Shown here one piece after another: positions 1 to 7,541 of a stretch of 39,050 bases of DNA. Source of the stretch: Saprospiraceae bacterium (GTDB lineage Bacteria > Bacteroidota > Bacteroidia > Chitinophagales > Saprospiraceae); assembly GCA_019634275.1 (NCBI GenBank), contig JAHQVP010000294.1, forward strand, positions 1 through 39,050, in the 5' to 3' direction. The translations under genes were made by a program, and so were the position numbers. The notes under the pieces were generated by a model, which saw only the letters and a list, made by a program, of their open reading frames with translations, did no database searches and was not told where the DNA came from. How positions within the stretch are numbered: the first letter of the stretch is position 1; each line of letters begins with the position of its first letter.

Positions 1-52
1 CAGTAATTGGATTTTAATCACCTGTTGGCCAAGAGACACGTGGACATAGTCC

Positions 53-92
53 AAAAAAAATGCCCGCCCATTGTATTATGGCAGGCATTTTC
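53..92 (-). terminator. Rho-independent terminator after htrA
   Basis: Read on the minus strand, a 12-pair stem (AAAATGCC, a U-G wobble, then GCC) closes an 11-nt loop and ends in eight T residues. It lies about 40 nt beyond the htrA stop codon and is the expected 3' end of that transcript. The A-run on the other side makes it potentially bidirectional. Bases 1-52 hold nothing I recognise. Confidence 0.85.
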
Positions 93-129
93 AAAACAAA
101 ACGAAAAACCAACTTAAACCTATCTGTGA

Positions 130-1275
130 CTATGACGCCTTCAGCGCAACAGTCACGTGCTGTTTTTGACCATCTCTGACCAAGGTCAATTTGACCTCGT
201 CACCAATTTTTTTCTTGCTTAAGCGCGTGATCAGCTGATCGGGATCGGTCACCTTCTCCCCATCCATCCGGGTGATCACGTCTTCGGGTATGAGTCCAGC
301 GTATTGTGCAGCTGATCCATCTTCCACCTCGGTAATCACGGCACCTTCGTTTACCGCCAGTTTCGTCTCCTGATACTCCTCAAAGGCACTCACGCTGGTG
401 ATGCTCACGCCCAGTCTGCCTCGAGGGCCACCAAATTCGATGATGTTGTCAACTACTCCTTCCAGCATGTTGGATGGGATGGCAAAAGAATAACCCGCGT
501 AGTAGCCAGTAGCTGTCGCGATGGCTGTGTTGATTCCAATCAGTTCGCCATTGGTATTGACGAGGGCACCTCCGCTATTACCGGGATTGACAACAGCATC
601 CGTTTGAATGAAATCCTCGATGGCATCCCTACGACGTATGATTTTCTCTCGCCCCTTAGCACTGACAATGCCTGCCGTTACGGTACTGGTAAGATCAAAT
701 GGATTGCCCACTGCCAGTACCCACTCCCCCACTTCTATGTCATCTGAGTCTCCAAATTTTAAAAAGGGAAGATCGTCTGCATCTACTTTAATTACGGCCA
801 GATCGGTACGTGGATCCTTACCAATCAGCGTAGCGCCAAATTTCCGATCGTCATGCAGCGTGACCTCAAACTGATCGGCATAGTCGATCACATGATTGTT
901 GGTCACGATGTAGCCATCCGGGCTGATAATCACTCCTGATCCTTTTCCTTCTCTCTGCCTAGGTGCTCCTCCTCCAAAAAAATCCATCATGTCATTTTCG
1001 CCAAAAAACAGATCGAATGGACTGCGGCGTTGATTGCCATAACGTTTGGCCGCCAGGTCACTGCTCTCGCTGGCTGAGATATGAACCACAGCAGGCATCG
1101 CTATATCAGCAGCGTGTTTGAATGAACTGGGGGCCGAGACAATGGCCTCAGCAGATGTCAGTCTTGCGTTATTCTGTGTTGCTTCTTCTGCATTGGGCGC
1201 GAGTAAAAGAAATCCAGCCAGCACAACCAGCCCGCCGATCACTCCGGAAGCTAAAAGGGAAAGTAGTTTCTTCAT
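130..1275 (-). CDS. htrA: Periplasmic serine endoprotease of the DegP/HtrA family
   Basis: This is a trypsin-like envelope quality-control protease (S1C family) that degrades or refolds damaged periplasmic proteins. The N-terminus is a signal anchor (two Lys, then a hydrophobic stretch to about residue 26). The catalytic triad is visible as His128 in TNNHVID, Asp158 in RTDLAVIKV and Ser234 in NPGNSGG. One PDZ domain follows from about residue 286. At 381 aa with a single PDZ it is closer to DegS or short DegQ than to two-PDZ DegP (about 450-500 aa). A flexible Gly/Phe/Asp-rich segment lies at residues 84-110, where the LA loop of HtrA proteins is found. It is a single gene with its own terminator at 53-92. 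The ATG start gives an intact signal sequence. The family call is secure; assignment to DegP, DegQ or DegS is not. Confidence 0.93.
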   Translation of the reverse strand: MKKLLSLLASGVIGGLVVLAGFLLLAPNAEEATQNNARLTSAEAIVSAPSSFKHAADIAMPAVVHISASESSDLAAKRYGNQRRSPFDLFFGENDMMDFFGGGAPRQREGKGSGVIISPDGYIVTNNHVIDYADQFEVTLHDDRKFGATLIGKDPRTDLAVIKVDADDLPFLKFGDSDDIEVGEWVLAVGNPFDLTSTVTAGIVSAKGREKIIRRRDAIEDFIQTDAVVNPGNSGGALVNTNGELIGINTAIATATGYYAGYSFAIPSNMLEGVVDNIIEFGGPRGRLGVSITSVSAFEEYQETKLAVNEGAVITEVEDGSAAQYAGLIPEDVITRMDGEKVTDPDQLITRLSKKKIGDEVKLTLVRDGQKQHVTVALKAS

Positions 1276-1386
1276 GGTTATCCGCTTAAATGTCCCCTTA
1301 GAACGGCAAATGGAAAACGGGAGTTTCGGGAAGGGAATGTCTTTAACAGTTTGTTAACCCAAGGCTTCTATTTGAGATCTCTTCCT

Positions 1387-1394
1387 TACATTTG
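1387..1394 (+). promoter_or_regulatory. Bacteroidota -7 element TAnnTTTG before the phosphoesterase gene
   Basis: TACATTTG matches the -7 consensus exactly and ends 4 nt before the GTG start at 1399. Transcription would begin at or within a few nt of the start codon, so the mRNA could be leaderless. No clear -33 TTTG is seen at the usual distance. Confidence 0.5.
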
Positions 1395-1398
1395 AAAA

Positions 1399-2145
1399 GT
1401 GCGCCTCGGAATACTAAATGACTTACATATCGCACTGAATGGCGAATTTTCGCATGGTGTCGATACGTGCCAAAATACACTGGATGTACTTGCCGCGATG
1501 AAGACGGAGCGGCTTGATCGCATCTACCTGCTCGGAGATATTTGCTTGCAAGATCCCTCTATCGAAACGTATGAATGGCTGATGCCCCACCTGCATGAAG
1601 TTGGAGTCCCTTTCTGTATTGTGCCAGGCAATCACGATTCCGTTTCCCTAATCAAAGCTGCCGCTGGAGTCGACGCTACTTTCGACGAGTACCAACGCGA
1701 TATCCTAGACGATCATACCATCTTATGTCTGGACAGCTCCAAGTCTCAATTGAACAATGCTCAGCTGGAATGGCTACACCAACAGCTGAATGCGGGGTCG
1801 GGTCCTGTGGTCTTGTTCATTCATCATCCTCCCACTACCCTCGCCGTGCCCTATATGGATGCCCGGCATAGTCTGTCAGGTCGAGAAGACCTGATGCGCA
1901 TTTGTCTGAAAAGTGGAAGACGGATGATGGTGTTTTGTGGGCACTATCATGTGGACAAAGTGGTAATTGAGGATAACGTAACCATCTTTTCCACTCCGTC
2001 GTGTTACTGTCAGATCGCCAGTCACACCGACGAGTTTTTAGTTGACCATTATCGCATTGGATATCGGATCATCGAACTCTCGCATCGATCCCTTACCACA
2101 GAAGTGCGTTACCTCACCGGCAATAAAGTGCTGCAGATGTCTTAA
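1399..2145 (+). CDS. Calcineurin-like metallophosphoesterase (CpdA/Icc-type)
   Basis: This is a cytoplasmic binuclear-metal phosphohydrolase of the calcineurin-like superfamily. All five metal and catalytic blocks are visible: D8-x-H10, GD (Asp47), GNHD (Asn78, His79), the HH pair with His142, and GHYH (His182, His184). The length (248 aa) and block order match the class III cyclic-nucleotide phosphodiesterase group (CpdA/Icc), which can hydrolyse cAMP or other phosphodiesters; the substrate cannot be read from the sequence. The start is GTG, because the first metal-binding block lies at residues 6-10 and no upstream ATG would fit. No Shine-Dalgarno is seen and a -7 promoter element abuts the start. 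It overlaps the convergent gene at 2142-2705 by 4 nt. Confidence 0.85.
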   Translation: MRLGILNDLHIALNGEFSHGVDTCQNTLDVLAAMKTERLDRIYLLGDICLQDPSIETYEWLMPHLHEVGVPFCIVPGNHDSVSLIKAAAGVDATFDEYQRDILDDHTILCLDSSKSQLNNAQLEWLHQQLNAGSGPVVLFIHHPPTTLAVPYMDARHSLSGREDLMRICLKSGRRMMVFCGHYHVDKVVIEDNVTIFSTPSCYCQIASHTDEFLVDHYRIGYRIIELSHRSLTTEVRYLTGNKVLQMS

Positions 2146-2705
2146 TGTGCTTCCTTAAAACTGATCGTGTGCATGCGCAAATCTTTTTCGCGATTGTGCT
2201 CATTGAACAGTAAGATTTGGTGTATCAAGCCGCGGTCTTCACGATAGATGGTGACCAACCTTCCATAGTGAAAATCACTGAAGCGCCGTTTGGGTACAAA
2301 GTCAGCATAAGCAGACCAATCCGCATGATAGCGCTTTTGTGATTCTTCAGGGCTAAAGAGATTTAGCTCAATATCAAAATGCTCTTCATTGACCGCAATG
2401 GAGTTCAATAAATTAAAACAATGAATATGTGGGACGGCCAGTTGATAATCTGGCTTGACGTCAAATCGCATCTCAAATGCTTTATCCTCTGATCGCAAAA
2501 CCAAATCATACTCCAAGTGACGATCCGCTTTCAGCATTTTGATCTTATAGAAACCTTCCACCGGGCTGATAAAGTCAGCACCCGCAGCTTCAAGCTCCAG
2601 TGCAAAAGAACGTGTATAGATGATTTGATCTCGCTGCGCCAGACTCATCTCTGTCATGACCAGGCAAATCAAAAAAAGAACTGTCCTGCGAATCTGGGTA
2701 CTCAA
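2142..2705 (-). CDS. Exported protein of unknown function
   Basis: I do not recognise this 187-aa protein. The N-terminus is a good signal peptide (Arg-Arg, hydrophobic core to about residue 20, then a likely cleavage at SLA-Q), so it should be periplasmic or secreted. The mature part is charged, rich in aromatic residues and mixed alpha/beta in appearance, with no cysteine motif, lipobox or repeat. The start is a TTG at 2705; choosing the next Met (residue 18) would destroy the signal peptide. It overlaps the convergent phosphoesterase gene by 4 nt at the 3' ends and is divergent from the dlgD operon, with 54 nt between start codons. Confidence 0.7.
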   Translation of the reverse strand: MSTQIRRTVLFLICLVMTEMSLAQRDQIIYTRSFALELEAAGADFISPVEGFYKIKMLKADRHLEYDLVLRSEDKAFEMRFDVKPDYQLAVPHIHCFNLLNSIAVNEEHFDIELNLFSPEESQKRYHADWSAYADFVPKRRFSDFHYGRLVTIYREDRGLIHQILLFNEHNREKDLRMHTISFKEAH

Positions 2706-2747
2706 CGTATTTTAGCTTACTTTCTCTGAAGGTATTACAAAATAAAC

Positions 2748-2757
2748 GGAGGAGGAG
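2748..2757 (+). promoter_or_regulatory. Strong Shine-Dalgarno before dlgD
   Basis: GGAGGAGGAG lies just before the ATG at 2760; the AGGAGG core sits 4 nt from it. This fixes the start and stands out, because most starts in this window lack any such sequence. Confidence 0.7.
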
Positions 2758-2759
2758 CG

Positions 2760-3767
2760 ATGAGAATACAGTTTGAAGAAATGTTGCGGGTACTCACCCA
2801 GTCCCTGATCAGCAATGGTTATGATACGGCCAAAGCGCAATTAAGCGCCCGACTTTTTACGCAAGCCAGCTGCGATGGAGTTGCTTCACACGGACTGAAT
2901 CGATTTCCACAGCTGGTCGAATATGTGCAGAAGGGTTGGGTTCTTCCTCAGTATGAACCGGAGCTTATCCACCGCAAAGGCGTTTTCAGTCAGTGGGATG
3001 GTCAACGTGGACCTGGTGACTGCAATGCACACAGCATGATGGGAGAAGCATTGCAAGTAGCCAAGAAAGAGGGCATCGGTCTGGTGGCACTTCGAAATAG
3101 CAACCATTGGATGCGGCCAGGCAACTATGGCTGGCAGGCCATCGAAGCCGGATGCATCGGCATCTGCTGGAGCAATACTGCCCCCAACATGGTGGCCTGG
3201 GGCTCGCAGGCACGCATCATGGGCAATAACCCACTCGTAATTGCCATTCCTGATCCCGTTTACCCGGTGGTGCTAGACATGGCCATGTCGCAGTATTCGT
3301 ATGGGAAAATGGATGTCTATAGGAAGCGCAATGAGCACATGCCTTCAGCCAGTGGTTATGATCCTGAATGGAAGCTTACCGATGACCCCGCCGCAGTTCT
3401 TGAAACGGGATATGTCATGCCTGCGGGATTTTGGAAGGGTTCTGGACTGTCGCTCATGCTGGATATGCTTGCGGCCATCATGAGCAATGGGATGACCACA
3501 AGAGAAGTGGGTGAAGGAGACTGGGAAACCGGACTTTCACAATTTTTTCTGGCGATTGATCCCCTAATCGCGACATCCGAAAAAGAAATGTCGTCTAAAA
3601 TAAAGGCCACCATCGAGCAACTCATCAATGCCAGTGCCATGCCTGGAGGTTCGGTGCGTTATCCGGGACAATCTGTACTGAAAACCCGTCAGGTCAATAT
3701 GGAAAAGGGCATACCGGTGGACCCCGCTATATGGTCAAGTATTACGGATTACTCAAAAAGCAATTGA
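2760..3767 (+). CDS. dlgD: 2,3-diketo-L-gulonate reductase-like dehydrogenase (DlgD/YiaK, Ldh family)
   Basis: This is an NAD(P)H-dependent oxidoreductase of the sulfolactate/malate/L-lactate dehydrogenase type-2 family. The E. coli member YiaK (DlgD, EC 1.1.1.130) reduces 2,3-diketo-L-gulonate to 3-dehydro-L-gulonate. From memory of YiaK, close matches are SHGLNRFP with catalytic His44, LVALRNSNHWMRPGNYGWQA, IGICWSN, and FWKGSGLSLMLDM. Length (335 aa) matches the family (about 332). It opens a tight operon: the next gene starts 1 nt after the stop, followed by a TRAP transporter, as YiaK is followed by YiaMNO in E. coli. Context supports sugar-acid catabolism. The exact substrate could be another 2-keto or 2,3-diketo sugar acid. 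Confidence 0.85.
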   Translation: MRIQFEEMLRVLTQSLISNGYDTAKAQLSARLFTQASCDGVASHGLNRFPQLVEYVQKGWVLPQYEPELIHRKGVFSQWDGQRGPGDCNAHSMMGEALQVAKKEGIGLVALRNSNHWMRPGNYGWQAIEAGCIGICWSNTAPNMVAWGSQARIMGNNPLVIAIPDPVYPVVLDMAMSQYSYGKMDVYRKRNEHMPSASGYDPEWKLTDDPAAVLETGYVMPAGFWKGSGLSLMLDMLAAIMSNGMTTREVGEGDWETGLSQFFLAIDPLIATSEKEMSSKIKATIEQLINASAMPGGSVRYPGQSVLKTRQVNMEKGIPVDPAIWSSITDYSKSN

Positions 3768-3768
3768 G

Positions 3769-4773
3769 ATGAAGGAAGAATCAGCATCAACCATGACCGA
3801 TGTCCGCTGGGGCATGATAGGATGTGGAGATGTGACGGAAAAGAAAAGTGCTCCAGCCTTACGACTGGTGGATCACTCTGACTTAGTTGCCGTCACGAAT
3901 CGAACGATCGCAAAGGCTCATGACTATGCTAGACGACATCAGGTAGATTATGTCTTTGCAACTGCCGAAGAATTGGTTGCTGACCCCCGCGTCAATGCCA
4001 TCTATATAGCCACACCACCGGGATCGCACCTCGAGCTGGCACGCCTTGTGGCCGCTGCAAACAAGCCCCTATACGTAGAAAAACCCATGGCTCGATCATT
4101 TGCAGAATGTCAGGAAATGAACTCCCTGTTTGAGAATGCAGGCCTGCCTTTAGCTGTCGCCTATTATCGTCGGGCATTGCCAAATTTTCTAAAGGTGCAA
4201 TCACTCCTCGAGGAAGAAAGAATAGGACCGGTTCAATCTGTTGATATAACCTTATACATGTCTGCACCAAAAGGATCAACCGCACAGCCAGAAAACAACT
4301 GGCGCGTCGACCCATCGATCGCTGGAGGGGGGCTATTCTATGATTTAGGATCTCACCAATTTGATCTACTAGAATTTTTGTTTGGTCCCATCCATGCGCT
4401 CCACGGTTATAAATCAAATTTGGGGTCCCCCTATGCAGCTGCCGATACGGTCTCGGCTTCCTGGACATTTGACAACGGCATTCTTGGGTCAGGTCGATGG
4501 AATTTTAATGCCCCAAAATCTGCTGCATGCGAACAGATTCGCATCCTGGGGACACGAGGGGAGATTGCCTTCCCGTGTTTTGCAAATGGTCTGGTAACGG
4601 TAGTGGTCGATGGCAAAAAAGAAGAGTTGGTGTTCGATCTCCCGTATCACATTCAGCAACCTCTCATCGAAAATGTTGTGAGGGCATTTCGTGGTTTGGA
4701 GCCCCTGACGAGTTCCGGTGCGAGCGCAGCGAGAGCAAATTATTGGCTGGAAAGCGTTCAAGAAGCCTTTTAG
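3769..4773 (+). CDS. Gfo/Idh/MocA family NAD(P)-dependent oxidoreductase
   Basis: This sugar or inositol dehydrogenase/reductase has the two-domain Gfo/Idh/MocA architecture. The N-terminal Rossmann fold shows GMIGCGDVT (residues 15-23), followed by IYIATPP and the family's VEKPMA motif with Lys105. The C-terminal domain begins with GGGLFYDLGSHQFDLLE, where the Asp and His are typical catalytic residues. Length 334 aa is normal. It starts 1 nt after dlgD; Met9 (3793) is an alternative start that gives a more typical N-terminus. Position between dlgD and the TRAP genes implies a further redox step on the imported sugar acid or its carbohydrate precursor. The family does not predict the substrate. 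Confidence 0.88.
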   Translation: MKEESASTMTDVRWGMIGCGDVTEKKSAPALRLVDHSDLVAVTNRTIAKAHDYARRHQVDYVFATAEELVADPRVNAIYIATPPGSHLELARLVAAANKPLYVEKPMARSFAECQEMNSLFENAGLPLAVAYYRRALPNFLKVQSLLEEERIGPVQSVDITLYMSAPKGSTAQPENNWRVDPSIAGGGLFYDLGSHQFDLLEFLFGPIHALHGYKSNLGSPYAAADTVSASWTFDNGILGSGRWNFNAPKSAACEQIRILGTRGEIAFPCFANGLVTVVVDGKKEELVFDLPYHIQQPLIENVVRAFRGLEPLTSSGASAARANYWLESVQEAF

Positions 4774-4803
4774 AATCACCCTGATTTGTTACCTTCCTAG
4801 CAG

Positions 4804-5787
4804 ATGAGGTGGCGTTCACTGGGATTGGTAGTAGTTGTGTGGTTTTTGCTCTCGGCATGTGAGCAACTTAGCTCAACAACTTCTCTCAAGCTGGCTCATG
4901 GATTGGATGTTTCCCATCCGGTGCATGCAGGATTGCAATTTATGGCTGATCGTGTCGCGGCGAAGTCGGGTGGCAAACTGCTGATCGAAATCTATCCTTC
5001 TCAACAACTCGGTACCGAACGTCAGACGCTGGAGTTACTGCAAATTGGAAGTTTAGCCATGAGCAAGACTTCTTCTGCCGTCATGGAGAGTTTTTCTCCC
5101 AACATTCAAGTACTGGGTCTACCCTACATATTCCGCAGCCGTCAGCAGGCTTATAATGTTTTTGATTCGGAGATAGGAGACGAACTATTGCTACAAGGAG
5201 AAGACTATTGGCTTCGAGGACTGGCCTTCTTGGATGCAGGACAACGATCCTTTTACACGAAGGAGAAACCAATCAGTACCCCTTCTGACCTGGACGGAAT
5301 GAAGATCCGCGTTCAGGAAAGCCCAACGGCAATGAATATGGTATCCACGCTCGGAGGTGCTCCCACACCGATTTCCTGGGGCGAGTTGTATACAGCACTG
5401 CAGCAAGGAGTGGTCGACGGCGCTGAGAACAATCCTCCCAGCTTTTACACTTCCCGTCACTATGAGATATGCAAATACTATGCACTCAACGAACACACTG
5501 CCGTGCCGGACATGTTGGTGATCAGCACCATTTTTTGGAATCGATTGTCAGATCAAGAGAAGCTATGGCTCACGGAAGCCGCCGATGAAGCAGTGGTAGA
5601 ACAAAGACGTCTTTGGCAGGCTGCCGAACAAGAAGCCCTGGACGCCATGGAAGCAGCAGGCGTAGAGATTTCACGTCCTGACAAATCTTCTTTCATGGCC
5701 AAAACAGCCGATATCCTAACGGGATATAAGGAGCAATCTCCAGAGTTCAAAACCCTTATTGAACGCATTCAAGCCGTACCAGAATGA
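4804..5787 (+). CDS. dctP: TRAP transporter substrate-binding protein DctP, lipoprotein form
   Basis: This is the solute receptor of a tripartite ATP-independent periplasmic transporter; it captures a carboxylate substrate and delivers it to DctQM. The N-terminus ends in LLSAC with Cys19, a good lipobox, so the mature protein should be membrane-tethered rather than free in the periplasm as most DctP proteins are. Family signatures are IEIYPSQQLG, GMKIRV with Arg169 (the conserved carboxylate-binding Arg), and WGELYTALQQGVVDGAENN at 192-210. Length 327 aa is normal. It lies 30 nt after the oxidoreductase and overlaps dctQ by 4 nt. With DlgD in the operon, YiaO-like diketogulonate binding is the leading guess. 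Confidence 0.92.
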   Translation: MRWRSLGLVVVVWFLLSACEQLSSTTSLKLAHGLDVSHPVHAGLQFMADRVAAKSGGKLLIEIYPSQQLGTERQTLELLQIGSLAMSKTSSAVMESFSPNIQVLGLPYIFRSRQQAYNVFDSEIGDELLLQGEDYWLRGLAFLDAGQRSFYTKEKPISTPSDLDGMKIRVQESPTAMNMVSTLGGAPTPISWGELYTALQQGVVDGAENNPPSFYTSRHYEICKYYALNEHTAVPDMLVISTIFWNRLSDQEKLWLTEAADEAVVEQRRLWQAAEQEALDAMEAAGVEISRPDKSSFMAKTADILTGYKEQSPEFKTLIERIQAVPE

Positions 5788-6254
5788 AAGAAAAGCTCGA
5801 CAAGTGGCTTGGCCGATTTTTGGTGATCCTGATGGCGCTCATGACCATCGACGTACTATGGGGCGTCTTTACCCGGTACGTCGTGGGCAGCCAAGCGAGT
5901 TGGTCAGAGGAGTTGGCAAGGTACCTGATGATCTGGTTGGCTTTACTGGGTGCTGCTTATGCTTCTGGGCAAGGTGCGCACTTAGCCATTGACCTGCTCA
6001 AACCTCGTCTGGATACTAAAAATGTTAGCAGGGTCAACTTACTTATCTCCGTCTTAGTCTGTGCATTTTCACTTTGCGTGCTTGTGATTGGAGGAGGCCG
6101 CCTCATGTACGTGACCCATAAATTGGGTCAAATGTCACCTGCTCTTAACATTCCCAAATCATACGTCTATGTGGTCATACCGGTAGCGGGTATCCTGATC
6201 ATTATCTACCAGTTTCTACGTCGCGATTTAATCACCAAACCTAGCACGGCCTAA
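5784..6254 (+). CDS. dctQ: TRAP transporter small permease subunit DctQ
   Basis: This is the four-helix membrane subunit of the TRAP transporter, pairing with DctM in the inner membrane. The 156-aa protein has four hydrophobic segments at about residues 12-30, 46-64, 84-105 and 126-146. The family pattern SWSEELARYLMIWLALLGAA lies at about residues 38-57. The ATG overlaps the dctP stop (ATGA), and its own stop overlaps the dctM start, so translation of the three subunits is probably coupled. Confidence 0.92.
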   Translation: MKEKLDKWLGRFLVILMALMTIDVLWGVFTRYVVGSQASWSEELARYLMIWLALLGAAYASGQGAHLAIDLLKPRLDTKNVSRVNLLISVLVCAFSLCVLVIGGGRLMYVTHKLGQMSPALNIPKSYVYVVIPVAGILIIIYQFLRRDLITKPSTA

Positions 6255-7540
6255 TGGAAGTCATGATCTTGGTCTTGTCTTTTATCGTGCTACTGGGCAT
6301 TGGTGTGCCCATTGCCTGGAGCATTGGTTTGAGCAGTTTGGTCACGATGTTGGTGAGCATCCCGACGCTGCCGGCCTTTACGACCGTGGCACAAAGAATG
6401 ACCAATGGCTTAGACAGTTTCGCATTGTTGGCCATCCCCTTTTTCATCCTGGCGGGACAAATCATGAATCGTGGCGGCATTGCGAGAAGGCTGATCAATT
6501 TTGCCAAGACCCTAGTGGGTGCTTTACCAGGTGGATTGGCTCACGTCAACATCATAGCCGCCATGTTGTTTGGAGCGATTGCCGGATCTGCCGTTGCTGC
6601 AGCATCAGCGATCGGAGGGTTTTTAGGAGAGACCATGGAGGAGGAAGGCTATGACAAAGACTACTCTGCCGCGGTCAACATCACTTCGGCCACCACAGGC
6701 CTTATCATCCCTCCTTCCAATATTCTAATTGTCTACTCACTCGCTAGTGGTGGTGTCTCCATTGCAGCTTTGTTTTTAGCCGGCTATATCCCTGGCATCC
6801 TGGTGGGCTTATTTTTGATGGTGGTGGCTGCGATAATGGCCAAGCGCAGAGATTACCCCGTCGGAAAACGCGCCACCATGGGTGAAGTAGGGCGTACTTT
6901 CATAGATGCACTTCCTTCTTTGTTCTTGCTAATTGTCGTCATTGGCGGAATCGTCTGGGGCATTTTCACGGCTACCGAGGCATCGGCGATCGCCGTCTTA
7001 TACTGTCTTGTACTCACCTTTATATACCGTGAAGTGTCATGGAAAGATCTTCCTGACATCTTCTTGCATTCTGTCAATACTACAGCCATCGTGCTCTTGC
7101 TGGTAGGAACCTCCATGAGCATGTCCTGGATCATGGCATATGAAAACATTCCGCAAGACATCACCAGCCTATTGCTCGAGTTAAGTGATAGCAAGGTTGT
7201 CTTGTTGATCATCATCAACCTGATCCTATTGTTTGTCGGCATCTTCATGGATTTGACTCCTGCTGTGCTGATTTTTACGCCAATCTTCCTACCCGTCGTC
7301 ACGGAATTGGGCATGGATCCTACTCACTTTGGCATCATGATGGTGTTGAATTTGTGCATTGGCCTTTGCACTCCTCCTGTGGGATCGGTGCTCTTTGTCG
7401 GGGTTGGTGTCGCAGGTACTACCATTCAAAGAGTGATCAGACCGCTCCTGCCCTTGTTCATTGCAATGCTATTGGCCCTCATTCTTGTGACGTATATCCC
7501 ATGGCTGAGCTTAGCGCTGCCAAAAGCTTTCGGATTTTAA
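6254..7540 (+). CDS. dctM: TRAP transporter large permease subunit DctM
   Basis: This is the sodium-coupled transport subunit of the TRAP system. It has 428 aa, the usual length, with many hydrophobic segments. Family motifs include LDSFALLAIPFFILAGQIMN, GGLAHVNI, GSAVAAASAIG, TSATTGLIIPPSN and LCTPPVGSVLF. The start codon overlaps the dctQ stop (TAATG). It ends the operon, with its stop 1 nt from the 3' end of the convergent cytochrome gene. No terminator hairpin is visible in that junction. Confidence 0.94.
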   Translation: MEVMILVLSFIVLLGIGVPIAWSIGLSSLVTMLVSIPTLPAFTTVAQRMTNGLDSFALLAIPFFILAGQIMNRGGIARRLINFAKTLVGALPGGLAHVNIIAAMLFGAIAGSAVAAASAIGGFLGETMEEEGYDKDYSAAVNITSATTGLIIPPSNILIVYSLASGGVSIAALFLAGYIPGILVGLFLMVVAAIMAKRRDYPVGKRATMGEVGRTFIDALPSLFLLIVVIGGIVWGIFTATEASAIAVLYCLVLTFIYREVSWKDLPDIFLHSVNTTAIVLLLVGTSMSMSWIMAYENIPQDITSLLLELSDSKVVLLIIINLILLFVGIFMDLTPAVLIFTPIFLPVVTELGMDPTHFGIMMVLNLCIGLCTPPVGSVLFVGVGVAGTTIQRVIRPLLPLFIAMLLALILVTYIPWLSLALPKAFGF

Positions 7541-7541
7541 A

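Noticed and set aside
3992..4468. 158-aa open frame antisense to the Gfo/Idh/MocA gene
   Set aside because: It is fully covered by a well-supported gene on the other strand and shows no recognisable motif.
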